From NCBI RefSeq assembly GCF_001590835.1, contig NZ_LTAQ01000023.1, positions 166,970 through 230,969 of the forward strand: DNA of 64,000 nucleotides. Reading direction: 5' to 3'. The notes beneath the pieces were generated by a model. It saw only the letters and a list, made by a program, of their open reading frames with translations. It did not search any database and was not told the origin of the DNA. This document shows, in pieces, positions 7,924-17,130 of the stretch. Made by a program: the position numbers and the translations under genes. Source of the stretch: Bacillus gaemokensis (GTDB lineage: Bacteria > Bacillota > Bacilli > Bacillales > Bacillaceae_G). The first letter of the stretch is position 1. Each line of letters begins with the position of its first letter.

Positions 7924-8691
7924 ATGAGTTTAAATAAAACGGCAGTGAAAACGATGGATATTTTAGAACTGTTTTATGAGCATGAAGAGCTAACATTAAC
8001 GGAAATGGTTCATCATACAGGAATGCCTAAAACATCTGTATACCGTTTAATTGGTTCACTTGAAGAAATGGGGTTTTTAAAACGGACAACAAAGGGAAGT
8101 TATCAACTGGGATTGATATTTTTACGATTTGGTCAACTTGTGTCGCAGCGATTATCTGTACGAAATATTGCAAAGCCATATATGAAAAATCTTAGGGATT
8201 CTCTTGGTCAAGCTGTGAATTTAATTATTCAAGACGGGAATGAAGCAATTTATATTGAAAAGATGGATGGGGATCAACCAGTACGAGTGTATACAGAGAT
8301 TGGTAGACGAGCTCCTTTATATGCAGGGGCGTGTTCACGTATTTTACTTTCGTATTTTTCGGAAGACGATCAAATGCAGTATATAGAGAAAGTGCAATTA
8401 CAACGATTTGCAGATGGAACTGTAGTAGATAAAGAAGAGTTGCAAAGCCTGTTACATAAGGCGAAAAGAGAAGGGTATACGATAAGTTATTCGGAACTGG
8501 AGAATCATACAGCTGCAATTGCAGCACCTGTCTTTGCAAGTGATGGTAGTGTAATAGCTGGTATTAGTATTTCAGGATTAGCAATAGAGTATAATGAATC
8601 GACAATTCCAAACTTTATTACAAAAGTAAAAGAAACAGTGCATCAAATTTCGAAAGAGCTTGGATGGAGAGATGAAAAGGAAGGTATATGA
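7924..8691 (+). CDS. IclR-family transcriptional regulator (KipR-like)
   Basis: A 255-residue regulator with an N-terminal winged helix-turn-helix (about residues 5-65; LTLTEMVHHTGMPKTSVYRLIGSLEEMGFL) and a C-terminal IclR effector domain (about 75-250; GRRAPLYAGACSRILLSYF, AAIAAPVFASDGSVIAGISISG). It is first in an operon for 5-oxoproline use, and its stop codon overlaps the pxpB start. B. subtilis also carries the IclR-type gene kipR with kipI/kipA, there at the end of the operon. The chosen ATG follows AGGAGAG and lies after the palindromic operator. The effector is inferred to be 5-oxoproline or a related compound; nothing in the sequence proves this. Confidence 0.88.
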   Translation: MSLNKTAVKTMDILELFYEHEELTLTEMVHHTGMPKTSVYRLIGSLEEMGFLKRTTKGSYQLGLIFLRFGQLVSQRLSVRNIAKPYMKNLRDSLGQAVNLIIQDGNEAIYIEKMDGDQPVRVYTEIGRRAPLYAGACSRILLSYFSEDDQMQYIEKVQLQRFADGTVVDKEELQSLLHKAKREGYTISYSELENHTAAIAAPVFASDGSVIAGISISGLAIEYNESTIPNFITKVKETVHQISKELGWRDEKEGI

Positions 8692-9398
8692 TGAAATTTT
8701 CAGCACTAGGGGACCAAGCGGTAGTAGTTACATTCGGAGAAAAAATTGATTTGGATATATATGAAAATGTGCAAAATTTGCGCCAAGCATTAAAGAGACA
8801 TCCGTTTCATGGAATGATTGAGTGTGTACCTTCCTTTACTTCTTTAACGGTTTATTATGATGTATATGAGTTATGGGAGAAAAAAGAAAGAAAGGTAGTG
8901 CCATATGATTATGTATGTAAATATATAAATCAATTACTTAGTCATAATCAAAATAAAGAGCAAAAGCAATACGATAGTATCTCTATTCCGGTTTGTTATG
9001 GAGGAAAATATGGACCAGATTTAGAAGAAGTCGCTGCGTATCATGGATTACGTGTAGAGGACGTAATTCGTCTTCATAGCGAGGAAACGTATTTTGTTTA
9101 TATGCTAGGATTTACACCGGGTTTTCCATATTTAGGTGGTATGCGAAAAGAGATAGAAACGCCTCGAAAACAAACACCACGTCTACAAATAGCGTCTGGT
9201 TCAGTGGGGATCGGTGGAAGTCAAACAGGAATATATCCATTAGAAACACCAGGTGGCTGGAATATTATTGGACGGACACCAATTGCGTTGTTTCAACCAA
9301 ATGAGGAAAAACCTACATATGTGCAGAGTGGAATGTATTTACGCTTTATCCCAATAACAGAGGAAGAGTACTGGGTTATGGAGGGAGCTAGGAAATGA
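8688..9398 (+). CDS. pxpB: 5-oxoprolinase subunit PxpB (KipI)
   Basis: A 236-residue allophanate-hydrolase subunit 1 domain protein. With PxpA and PxpC it forms the bacterial ATP-dependent 5-oxoprolinase that opens pyroglutamate to glutamate; in B. subtilis the same protein was first described as KipI, an inhibitor of the sporulation kinase KinA. Family motifs visible are FSALGDQAVVVTFG at the start, FTPGFPYLGGM near residue 145, and GSVGIGGSQTGIYPLETPGGW. It starts inside the stop region of the regulator gene (ATGATGA) and its own stop overlaps pxpC by four bases, so the three genes are translationally coupled. Confidence 0.93.
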   Translation: MMKFSALGDQAVVVTFGEKIDLDIYENVQNLRQALKRHPFHGMIECVPSFTSLTVYYDVYELWEKKERKVVPYDYVCKYINQLLSHNQNKEQKQYDSISIPVCYGGKYGPDLEEVAAYHGLRVEDVIRLHSEETYFVYMLGFTPGFPYLGGMRKEIETPRKQTPRLQIASGSVGIGGSQTGIYPLETPGGWNIIGRTPIALFQPNEEKPTYVQSGMYLRFIPITEEEYWVMEGARK

Positions 9399-10384
9399 AT
9401 GTCGAGGTTTTACATGCTGGAATGCTTACAACAATTCAAGATTTAGGAAGATATTATTATCAACAATATGGTGTGCCTGTTGGTGGTGCTATGGATAGAA
9501 CTGCATTAAGAATGATAAATATGTTAGTTGGAAATGAAGAGGACGAAGCTGGATTAGAGATTACAATGATGGGTCCCAAACTGCTTATAAAGAAAGAAAC
9601 ATTGCTAGCAATTGGTGGTGCGAATATGGAGCCTCTGCTAAACGGAGAACCGATTCCATTATGGCGCCCCATTTTAGCGAAAGAGGGTAGCATGCTTTGC
9701 TTCGGGAAGGCACAGTTTGAGTCTAGGACATATGTGACATTTGCAGGTGGAATTGATGTTGCAAATAGTATGGGAAGTAAAAGTACATATGTAAGAGCAG
9801 CTATAGGTGGAATAGAAGGGCGGGCGCTGAAAAAGGGAGATCTTTTTCAAATTGGTGCACCGTCAAGCTTCGCTACTTGTGTGATAAAGAAATTGATGGA
9901 CGAAGAGAGAGTAGAAACACCTTGGGGCATATGTAATCATGTTCTACCAAAATATAATCGTAACCCAGTGATTCGTGTCATTTTAGATTTTGAATGGAAT
10001 CAATTTAAGAGGGAAAGCTTAGAGTCATTTTTTTCAAAAGAATATAAAGTATCTAATTATGCGGATCGCATGGGTTATCGGTTTGAAGGTGAAGAACTGA
10101 AAAGAATAGAACAATCTGAGATTTTATCAAGTGCAGTTACGTTTGGAACAATACAAGTGCCGTCTGGTGGTAATCCAATTATCTTAATGGCAGATAGACA
10201 AACGACAGGTGGATATCCACGAATTGGTAATGTTATATCAGTTGATTTGCCAATTCTTGCGCAATTGAAGCCAGGTGATTATGTCACGTTTGCAAAGATT
10301 TCTATAACAGAAGCGACGGAATTTTATATAGAGCAAGAACAAAATATGAATCTATTAAAGAAATTCATCGCTTTACAAGCGTAA
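9395..10384 (+). CDS. pxpC: 5-oxoprolinase subunit PxpC (KipA)
   Basis: A 329-residue biotin-dependent carboxylase-like / allophanate-hydrolase subunit 2 protein, partner of PxpB in 5-oxoprolinase. Typical segments are the N-terminal TTIQDLGRYYYQQYGVPVGG, AMDRTALRMINMLVGN, the central TYVTFAGGIDV, and the C-terminal MADRQTTGGYPRIGNVISVD. The length matches the family (about 330). It begins within the last codons of pxpB. In B. subtilis the homologue KipA counteracts KipI. The PxpA gene lies 20 bases downstream, keeping all three subunits together. Confidence 0.93.
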   Translation: MNVEVLHAGMLTTIQDLGRYYYQQYGVPVGGAMDRTALRMINMLVGNEEDEAGLEITMMGPKLLIKKETLLAIGGANMEPLLNGEPIPLWRPILAKEGSMLCFGKAQFESRTYVTFAGGIDVANSMGSKSTYVRAAIGGIEGRALKKGDLFQIGAPSSFATCVIKKLMDEERVETPWGICNHVLPKYNRNPVIRVILDFEWNQFKRESLESFFSKEYKVSNYADRMGYRFEGEELKRIEQSEILSSAVTFGTIQVPSGGNPIILMADRQTTGGYPRIGNVISVDLPILAQLKPGDYVTFAKISITEATEFYIEQEQNMNLLKKFIALQA

Positions 10385-10404
10385 AGTAGGAGGAGAAATA
10401 GAAT

Positions 10405-11163
10405 ATGGTTACCATTGATTTAAATTGTGATTTAGGAGAAGGATTTGGTGCGTATAAGATAGGAAATGATGATAAAATTCTTCCATTTGTTTCATCTGTA
10501 AATATTGCATGTGGTTTTCATGCTGGTGATCCAACTGTAATGCGCCAGACGGTCGAAAAAGCACTGTTTCATAACGTAGAAATGGGAGCACATCCTGGTT
10601 TTCCAGATTTAATTGGATTTGGTAGAAGGTTTATGCGCGTTTCACCAGAGGAAGTCTATGATTATGTTTTATATCAAATAGGGGCATTAGATGGATTTAT
10701 AAGGGCAGCGGGAGGAAGTATGCACCATGTAAAGCCGCATGGTGCACTTTATAATATGGCAGCTACTGATCGAGAGATTGCGGATGCAATTGCAAAGGCC
10801 ATCTATCATATAAATCCAGAATTATTCTTGTATGGATTAGCAAATAGTGAGTTTATACAAGCTGCCAAAAAATACGAACTAAAACTTGTACAAGAAGCTT
10901 TTGCAGATCGTACGTACCAATCGGACGGAACATTAACAAGTCGTACAGAAGAAAATGCACTCATAAAAAATGAAGATAAGGCAATGGAACAAGTTTTGCA
11001 AATGGTGCAAGAGGGAGAAGTGCAAGCAGTTGATGGGAATATGGTAACTATTAATGCACAAACGATTTGTATACATGGTGATGGGGAGAAAGCGGTTCAA
11101 TTTGCAGAAGGAATATACAGAACATTTCGACTAAATGATGTTTCTGTTTGTGCACCAAAGTAG
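10405..11163 (+). CDS. pxpA: 5-oxoprolinase subunit PxpA (LamB/YcsF family)
   Basis: A 252-residue LamB/YcsF-family protein, third subunit of the ATP-dependent 5-oxoprolinase. Diagnostic segments are IDLNCDLGEGFGAYKIG at the N-terminus, NIACGFHAGDP near residue 33, GAHPGFPDLIGFGRR, and HVKPHGALYN, followed by EAFADRTYQSDGTLTSR. These conserved Asp/His/Glu residues are the probable metal and substrate site. The ATG follows AGGAGGAGAAA. It lies between pxpC and the DUF969/DUF979 membrane pair. Confidence 0.94.
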   Translation: MVTIDLNCDLGEGFGAYKIGNDDKILPFVSSVNIACGFHAGDPTVMRQTVEKALFHNVEMGAHPGFPDLIGFGRRFMRVSPEEVYDYVLYQIGALDGFIRAAGGSMHHVKPHGALYNMAATDREIADAIAKAIYHINPELFLYGLANSEFIQAAKKYELKLVQEAFADRTYQSDGTLTSRTEENALIKNEDKAMEQVLQMVQEGEVQAVDGNMVTINAQTICIHGDGEKAVQFAEGIYRTFRLNDVSVCAPK

Positions 11164-11183
11164 AATAAGGGGGGAATACAGAA

Positions 11184-11879
11184 ATGGTGAAATTAATAGG
11201 GATTTTACTTGTTGCGGTTGGGTTTTTATTTCGCCTCAACACGCTACTAGTTGTAATGGTTGCGGGAATTGTTACTGGTATGGTTTCGGGGATGAGTTTT
11301 TATGATGTCATTAGTATGTTTGGAAAGTTTTTTATAGAAAATCGATATATGTCTATGCCAATTTTATTAACACTTCCTGTCATTGGAATATTAGAGCGAT
11401 ATGGACTGAAGGAAAGAGCGGAAGCATTAATCACGAAATCTAAAGGAGCTACAACTGGAAGAGTGTTAATGTCATATTTTACGATCCGAGAAGCATCGGC
11501 GGCGGTAGGACTTAATATTGGTGGACATGCACAAACTGTAAGACCGCTGGTTGCACCGATGGCAGAAGGAGCAGCACATGGTCGTTACGGAAAACTTCCA
11601 GAAAAATTGAAAGAAAAGATTAAAGCGAATGCAGCAGCAGCTGAAAATACAGCATGGTTTTTTGGTGAAGATATTTTTATAGCAACGGGAGCAATTCTAT
11701 TAATGAAAGGATTCTTTGACTCTGTAGGAATGCATGTTGGTGTGTGGGATATGGCGCTTTGGGGAATCCCAACGGCAATCTCTGCTTTTATTGTAAGTTG
11801 GATTCGTTTTAGACAATTTGATAAACAGATTGAAAAAACGATGCAAAAAGAAGAAAACCAAGACAAGGAGGCGATATAA
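11184..11879 (+). CDS. DUF969-family membrane protein
   Basis: A 231-residue integral membrane protein of the DUF969 family, with about five hydrophobic segments (near residues 3-17, 19-40, 55-68, 155-175 and 180-205). Family-like segments are YFTIREASAAVGLNIGGHAQTVRPLVAPMAEGAA and AENTAWFFGEDIFIATGAILL, read in parts. It always seems to travel with DUF979, and here the DUF979 gene begins two bases after its stop. Its position in the 5-oxoproline operon points to a two-part permease for pyroglutamate or pyroglutamyl peptides. That is inference from context; the sequence alone shows only a polytopic membrane protein. Confidence 0.85.
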   Translation: MVKLIGILLVAVGFLFRLNTLLVVMVAGIVTGMVSGMSFYDVISMFGKFFIENRYMSMPILLTLPVIGILERYGLKERAEALITKSKGATTGRVLMSYFTIREASAAVGLNIGGHAQTVRPLVAPMAEGAAHGRYGKLPEKLKEKIKANAAAAENTAWFFGEDIFIATGAILLMKGFFDSVGMHVGVWDMALWGIPTAISAFIVSWIRFRQFDKQIEKTMQKEENQDKEAI

Positions 11880-11880
11880 G

Positions 11881-12843
11881 ATGAATCTCATTACACTGGA
11901 TACAATTTATTATTTACTAGGTATCATTGTTGCGTTTGTTGCGATTCGTGTCGCTCTTGATCGTCAGCATCCAAATCGTTTTGGTTCTAGTTTATTTTGG
12001 GCATTATTTTCTATTACATTTTTATTTGGGAACATGATTCCATCATTTTATATCGGTTGTATTGTATTAGTTATGGTTATTTTAGCATCTTTGAATAAGG
12101 TAACGAAGTCGAATGAGAAAGAAGCACCTACGGAGGAACGTGTAAAACATGCAGAGAAGCTGAAAAATAAAATTTTTATGCCTGCTATTTTAATTCCTAT
12201 TTTTACGATTATTGGTACGTTAACATTAGGTAAGTTAAAGTTTGGGGATGTATTTCTCGTTGATCCTGAGAAAGTGACACTAATTGCCTTAGCGCTTGGA
12301 GCATTACTTGCATTCGCAGCGGCAATGGGAATCACAAAAGCAAAAATAACAGCCCCAGTACAAGAGGGGAGTAGATTATTACAAGCTGTTGGATGGGCAG
12401 TTATTCTACCACAAATGCTGGCAGCACTAGGTGGTATTTTTGCCAAATCTGGTGTTGGTCAAGTTGTTTCTGATTTAGTAGGACAGGTATTGCCGACAGA
12501 ATATCCTTTTGTTGCTGTTATGGCATATTGCTTAGGGATGATGTTGTTTACAGTAGTAATGGGAAATGCTTTCGCTGCTTTTGCTGTTATTACAGGTGGA
12601 ATTGGTTTACCTCTTATCGTTCAAATGCATGGCGGTAATCCAGCAATAATGGCAGCACTTGGGATGTTTGCAGGATATTGTGGAACGTTGCTTACGCCGA
12701 TGGCTGCAAACTTTAATATTGTACCAGCAATGCTTTTAGAATTAAAAGATAAAAATGCTGTAATTAAAGCGCAAGCGCCAATTGCTATCACAATTTTTGT
12801 TATTAACATGTTCATTATGTATGGACTTGTATATCGATTCTAG
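11881..12843 (+). CDS. DUF979-family membrane protein
   Basis: A 320-residue polytopic membrane protein of the DUF979 family, with about eight to ten membrane segments. Conserved-looking parts include AVGWAVILPQMLAALGGIF, MGNAFAAFAVITGGIGLPLI and MFAGYCGTLLTPMAANFN. I use the ATG that follows AAGGAGGCGATATAAG rather than an earlier in-frame ATG inside the DUF969 gene, because of that ribosome binding site and the family length. With the DUF969 protein it is the best candidate for the 5-oxoproline transporter of this operon (inference). A Pcp gene follows 15 bases later. Confidence 0.86.
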   Translation: MNLITLDTIYYLLGIIVAFVAIRVALDRQHPNRFGSSLFWALFSITFLFGNMIPSFYIGCIVLVMVILASLNKVTKSNEKEAPTEERVKHAEKLKNKIFMPAILIPIFTIIGTLTLGKLKFGDVFLVDPEKVTLIALALGALLAFAAAMGITKAKITAPVQEGSRLLQAVGWAVILPQMLAALGGIFAKSGVGQVVSDLVGQVLPTEYPFVAVMAYCLGMMLFTVVMGNAFAAFAVITGGIGLPLIVQMHGGNPAIMAALGMFAGYCGTLLTPMAANFNIVPAMLLELKDKNAVIKAQAPIAITIFVINMFIMYGLVYRF

Positions 12844-12858
12844 TGAGGAGTAAGAAAA

Positions 12859-13506
12859 ATGAAGAAAATATTATTAACTGGATTTGAACCTTTCGGAGGA
12901 GAGAAGATGAATCCAGCTTGGGAAGTCGTAAAGCAGCTTAATGAAAAAGAGTTTGGAGAATACAAGATTGTTAGTAAACAAATCCCGACTGTATTTCATA
13001 AGTCATTAGAAGTATTACAGTCATATATAGAGGATATTGACCCGGAGCTTGTTATTTGTATTGGACAAGCTGGTGGGCGTGCAGATATTACAGTGGAGCG
13101 CGTAGCAATTAATGTTGATGATGCCAGAATTCCTGATAATGAAGGGAATCAACCTGTAGATAGCTCTGTTATAGAAGAAGGACCAGTTGCTTATTGGTCA
13201 ACACTTCCTATGAAAGCTATTGTGAAGAAACTTCGCGAAGAAGGGATTCCAGCTTCTGTTTCACAAACTGCGGGTACTTTCGTTTGCAATCATCTCTTTT
13301 ATGGGCTTATGCATGTATTAGAGAAGAATGAAAATAGGATCCGCGGCGGTTTTGTGCATATTCCATTTTGTCCAGAACAAGCAAGTCATTATCTTGGACA
13401 ACCAAGTATGTCGCTTTCAACTATTACAACTGGAATTGAATTATTAGTACAGGTCGCATTAGAGATGGAAACAGATATTGTGGAATGTGGAGGGACAACA
13501 CATTAA
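12859..13506 (+). CDS. pcp: Pyrrolidone-carboxylate (pyroglutamyl) peptidase I
   Basis: A 215-residue cysteine peptidase of family C15 that removes N-terminal pyroglutamate from peptides in the cytoplasm. The catalytic triad is visible as Glu80 (TVERVAIN), Cys143 ([11 protein letters not shown]) and His167 ([11 protein letters not shown]), one less than the numbering of the B. amyloliquefaciens enzyme. The N-terminal [19 protein letters not shown] is a family signature. It is the last gene of the operon and would supply the 5-oxoproline that PxpABC converts to glutamate. Confidence 0.96.
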   Translation: MKKILLTGFEPFGGEKMNPAWEVVKQLNEKEFGEYKIVSKQIPTVFHKSLEVLQSYIEDIDPELVICIGQAGGRADITVERVAINVDDARIPDNEGNQPVDSSVIEEGPVAYWSTLPMKAIVKKLREEGIPASVSQTAGTFVCNHLFYGLMHVLEKNENRIRGGFVHIPFCPEQASHYLGQPSMSLSTITTGIELLVQVALEMETDIVECGGTTH

Positions 13507-13514
13507 GTAAATAT

Positions 13515-13543
13515 ACGACATCTTTTCCTACACCTGCTATAAT
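13515..13543 (+). promoter_or_regulatory. Sigma-A-type promoter of the sirtuin gene
   Basis: ACGACA (13515-13520) and TATAAT (13538-13543) are 17 bases apart, with a perfect -10 and a four-of-six -35. The sirtuin start is about 30 bases downstream. Confidence 0.6.
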
Positions 13544-13574
13544 AAAGTAAGAAATATACATAGAGGTGAGTGCT

Positions 13575-14291
13575 TTGCGAAAATACGAGGAAGTTCGTTC
13601 TATTATAGAGAAAGCTAATAAAATTACGGTGTTAACTGGCGCTGGTGCGAGTACAGAAAGTGGAATTCCTGATTTCCGTTCAGCCAATGGCCTATACGCA
13701 GATGCTAAAGTTGAAATGTACTTATCTAGAGGATACTATAACCGTAATCCAAAAGAATTTTGGAAGCACTACAAAGAAATATTTCAAATTCATACATTTC
13801 ATCAATACAAACCAAATTGTGGTCACGAGTTTTTAGCAAGTATAGAAGAACAAGGAAAAGATATTGCGGTATTAACACAAAACATTGATGGTCTGCACCA
13901 ATTAGGTGGTAGTAAGCATGTGATAAATTTGCATGGTACACTCCAAACGGCTCATTGTCCGAAGTGCCGGACAAAATATGATTTACAGTATATGATTGAT
14001 CATGAAGTACCACGGTGTGAAAAGTGTAATTTTATATTAAATCCTGATGTTGTTTTATACGGAGATACATTGCCTGAGTATCAAAATGCAATTAAGCGCT
14101 TATATGAAACGGATGTATTCCTTGTAATGGGAACATCATTAAAAGTGCAGCCGGTTGCTTCGTTTCCACAAATCGCAAAAAGAGAAATAGGAGCAACAAC
14201 AATTTTAGTAAACGAAGAATTAACTAGACAAGAGTATAACTTCGATTATGTCTTTGAGCAGAAGATTGGTGAGTTTGTTAAGAAAATATAG
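13575..14291 (+). CDS. NAD-dependent protein deacylase (sirtuin)
   Basis: A 238-residue Sir2-family enzyme that removes acetyl or related groups from protein lysines using NAD. Rossmann motifs GAGASTESGIPDFRS (about residues 23-37) and TQNIDGLH, the catalytic His in NLHGTL, and a four-cysteine zinc site (CPKC and CEKC) are all present, followed by GTSLKVQP and NEELT. I choose the TTG at 13575 because GAGGTG lies six bases before it; an upstream GTG lies inside that ribosome binding site. It has its own promoter and terminator. A B. subtilis counterpart would be SrtN. Confidence 0.92.
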   Translation: MRKYEEVRSIIEKANKITVLTGAGASTESGIPDFRSANGLYADAKVEMYLSRGYYNRNPKEFWKHYKEIFQIHTFHQYKPNCGHEFLASIEEQGKDIAVLTQNIDGLHQLGGSKHVINLHGTLQTAHCPKCRTKYDLQYMIDHEVPRCEKCNFILNPDVVLYGDTLPEYQNAIKRLYETDVFLVMGTSLKVQPVASFPQIAKREIGATTILVNEELTRQEYNFDYVFEQKIGEFVKKI

Positions 14292-14296
14292 AACTT

Positions 14297-14336
14297 TAAA
14301 AAAACTGAGATGAATATTATTTATCTCAGTTTTTTT
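14297..14336 (+). terminator. Rho-independent terminator of the sirtuin gene
   Basis: AAAAAAACTGAGAT and ATCTCAGTTTTTTT enclose an 11-base loop, directly after the sirtuin stop. Confidence 0.85.
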
Positions 14337-14382
14337 GTATAAAATCCATCCGTGCTATTTCTTATTAATAAAAGAATTGATA

Positions 14383-14440
14383 GATTAAAAAACTTTAAAG
14401 AACATTAAGTTTTCTTTAAAGTTTTTTAATCGTTTTTTAT
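14383..14440. terminator. Long perfect hairpin with T-rich tail
   Basis: Two 20-base arms (14383-14402, starting GATTAAAAAACTTT, and 14412-14431) are perfectly complementary around a nine-base loop and are followed by GTTTTTTATTT. It lies 50 bases beyond the sirtuin terminator with no gene between, so it is a second terminator or a small repeat. Confidence 0.6.
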
Positions 14441-14592
14441 TTCCAATTTAAGGTTTTTATACTATTTTATTTGTATAAAAATATAAGGAAGGACACATGA
14501 AATTTATGTATTGAACACGGGACTCTTAAAAGGAAAAGTATAGTTCTATAAGAAATCTCGAAAAGCTTAATTTCATATTTCAGATGTTGCAA

Positions 14593-14749
14593 TAAAGTGA
14601 AACTTTAATCAGTGGGGGCCTTATCCCTTACTGATTATTGGCCCTCATCAAGGGGGCTTTTGCGGGAAATTTATCTCCCACCTAACTTCGTTGCTATTGC
14701 TAAATTTTGAGGTGGGGGTATTACTGACCGTGAATATCGAGATAAATAG
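14593..14749 (+). repeat. bcr-like intergenic repeat, copy 2
   Basis: Starts TAAAGTGAAACTTTAATCAG, identical to copy 1 over the first 22 bases, and keeps the same stems (CCCACCTAA with TTGAGGTGGG). It ends ATCGAGATAAATAG. It fills most of the 690-base gap before the PBP gene. The rest of that gap is AT-rich and holds no supportable gene. Confidence 0.65.
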
Positions 14750-14984
14750 TAAGAAGATATAAAAACTGAAAATTTTATCTTTTCATTCTTTTTCTCTTAA
14801 TATAGAATTCTATATATATCATATAAATAAATATAATTGCTATTTTTCTATGGATTCTGTTATTGGCAGACAGTAAGAGCGTGATTCGGATAATTTTCAC
14901 TTTTCAGGTTTAATTTTCAAGGTATGTCTATATTATTTTATTTTCAAAGAAACCCTACAGATAGAATAAAGTGAGGAGAAATCA

Positions 14985-17120
14985 ATGAAAAAGAAAAAGC
15001 AGAAAAAGAAAACCCATATCCCTTTTCGGTTAAATGTATTATTTTTTTTCGTATTTCTTATGTTTTCAACGATTATTATTCAGTTAGGTAAGGTGCAAAT
15101 TATCGATGGTGAAAAATATAAAAATGAAGTGAGAAAAAAAGAAGATGTAACCATAAGTACTCCGGTTCCGCGAGGTGAAATTTTTGACAGGGAAGGTCAT
15201 CCCATTGTTGATAATAAGGCACTACGAACTATTACATATACAAAGGGGAAAGGCGTTAAATCCGAAGAAATGTTAAATACCGCAAAAGAACTTGCAAAAT
15301 TAATTGAAATGCCAAGTGAGTCTATAGATAAATTAACAGATACGGATAAGAAAGATTTTTGGATGCAATTAAATAAGGATCGAGCAGCGAAAAAAGTAAC
15401 GAAAGATGATGAAAATAGATTAAGAGCAAAAAAAATAGAGGGGAAGGAACTGGATAAAAAGGTAGAAGAGCTTAGACGCGAACGAATTACAGCGAAAGAA
15501 TTAAATGAGCTTACACCCCAAGATATAGAAGTACTAGCAATTAAAAGTAAAATGAATACAGGTTATCAAATGACGCCGAAAATTATAAAAAAAGATGTAG
15601 AACCAAAAGAATATGCAGTGATAAGTGAAAAATTAGCAAATCTTCCAGGTGTGGATACAACGGTTGATTGGGAACGTGAATATCCGTATGATAAAATTTT
15701 ACGTTCTGTACTTGGTAGTGTTTCAAGTGCTGATGAAGGGTTGCCGAAAGAACAATTGGACTATTACTTAGTTCGTGAATATAACCGTAATGATCGTGTT
15801 GGAAAAAGCTATATTGAAAAACAATACGAAGATGTATTGCATGGGACGAAGGCACAATCCAAAAATATTACAGATAAAGAAGGAAATATCCTTCGAACTG
15901 AACAGGTTACGAAGGGGAAAAGTGGAAAAAGTCTGATGTTAACAATTGATATGGATTTGCAAAAGAAAGTGGAAGAAAGTCTTGAAAAATATTTAAAAGA
16001 GTTCAAAGGTATAGAACCAATGATGGATCGTGCCTTTGTGGTCATGATGAATCCGAAAAATGGTCAAATTCTATCGATTTCAGGAAAGAAGCTAGTAAAT
16101 AAAAATGGCGAGACACAAGTGGAGGATTATGCACTTGGTACAATGACAAGTTCGTATGAGCTCGGATCAACTGTCAAAGGTGCTACATTACTAACCGGAT
16201 ATCAAACGGGTGATATAAAACCGTTTACTCATTTTTATGATGCACCGATGAAATTTAAAGGGACAGAAAAAGAAAAGAAATCATGGAAAGATTTTGGAGA
16301 TGTTGATGATTTACGAGCTTTACAAGTTTCTTCTAACGTATATATGTTCAACACAGCTTTAAAGATTGCTGGGATTGATTATGTACCAAATAGTCCGTTA
16401 GATATTAAACAAGAAGCATTTAATAAAATGCGTTATCATTTTAAGCAATTTGGTTTAGGAGTTCCGACTGGTATTGATTTACCGAACGAAACAGCTGGAC
16501 AAAGAGGAAGAACAGATCATATACCGGGTTTTTTACTTGACTATTCAATTGGTCAATATGATACATATACACCACTGCAGCTTGCACAATATATTTCTAC
16601 GATTGCGAATGGTGGTTATCGTATGAAACCACAAATTGTACAAGAGATTAGAGAACAATCAAGTAAACCAGAGGAGATTGGAAAAGTGGTACAAGCGATG
16701 GAACCAGTAATTTTAAATCGTGTAGATATGGATATAAGTTATATAAATCAAGTGAAAGAAGGGTTTAGGAGGGTATTTCAAGAAGGGGATGGAACTGGTA
16801 CGGGGACCTTCAAAAATCTTGCATATAAACCTGCTGGGAAAACAGGAACAGCAGAAACAGTATATGGTGGTGAGAGTGATATAGGAAGAGATGAAAAAGG
16901 AGATAGAAAAAAGTGCTATAATTTAACACTAGCTGGTTATGCACCGTACGATTCAGATCCAGAAGTTGCATTTTCTGTCGTAGTACCATGGGTAAATGAT
17001 GATAAATCTGGAATTAACTCTAAAATTGGAAAAGATATTTTAAATGCTTATTTTGATTTGAAAGTTAAAAGAGTGAATGGGAATCCAGTTCCTGTAGACC
17101 AACCAAATAAAACACAATAA
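14985..17120 (+). CDS. Class B penicillin-binding protein (transpeptidase)
   Basis: A 711-residue monofunctional D,D-transpeptidase that cross-links peptidoglycan. A very basic N-terminus (MKKKKQKKKTH) precedes one membrane anchor (about residues 15-36), then a PBP dimerisation domain with the STPVPRGEIFDREG motif (about 57-70) and DRVGKSYIEKQYEDVL (about 268-283). The transpeptidase domain has the active-site S395-TVK-398, S449-S450-N451 and K619-T620-G621 triads. A long charged insertion lies between about residues 110 and 200. It resembles B. subtilis PbpA/PbpH, which act in cell elongation. The ATG follows GAGGAG. A degenerate bcr-like repeat follows the gene. Confidence 0.93.
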   Translation: MKKKKQKKKTHIPFRLNVLFFFVFLMFSTIIIQLGKVQIIDGEKYKNEVRKKEDVTISTPVPRGEIFDREGHPIVDNKALRTITYTKGKGVKSEEMLNTAKELAKLIEMPSESIDKLTDTDKKDFWMQLNKDRAAKKVTKDDENRLRAKKIEGKELDKKVEELRRERITAKELNELTPQDIEVLAIKSKMNTGYQMTPKIIKKDVEPKEYAVISEKLANLPGVDTTVDWEREYPYDKILRSVLGSVSSADEGLPKEQLDYYLVREYNRNDRVGKSYIEKQYEDVLHGTKAQSKNITDKEGNILRTEQVTKGKSGKSLMLTIDMDLQKKVEESLEKYLKEFKGIEPMMDRAFVVMMNPKNGQILSISGKKLVNKNGETQVEDYALGTMTSSYELGSTVKGATLLTGYQTGDIKPFTHFYDAPMKFKGTEKEKKSWKDFGDVDDLRALQVSSNVYMFNTALKIAGIDYVPNSPLDIKQEAFNKMRYHFKQFGLGVPTGIDLPNETAGQRGRTDHIPGFLLDYSIGQYDTYTPLQLAQYISTIANGGYRMKPQIVQEIREQSSKPEEIGKVVQAMEPVILNRVDMDISYINQVKEGFRRVFQEGDGTGTGTFKNLAYKPAGKTGTAETVYGGESDIGRDEKGDRKKCYNLTLAGYAPYDSDPEVAFSVVVPWVNDDKSGINSKIGKDILNAYFDLKVKRVNGNPVPVDQPNKTQ

Positions 17121-17130
17121 AAAGATTTCT

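Noticed and set aside
14497-14514. Five-codon ORF MKFMY behind AAGGAAGG, a possible leader peptide for the PBP gene
   Set aside because: It lies nearly 500 bases upstream of the PBP start with a bcr-like repeat between, and I see no structure linking the two.
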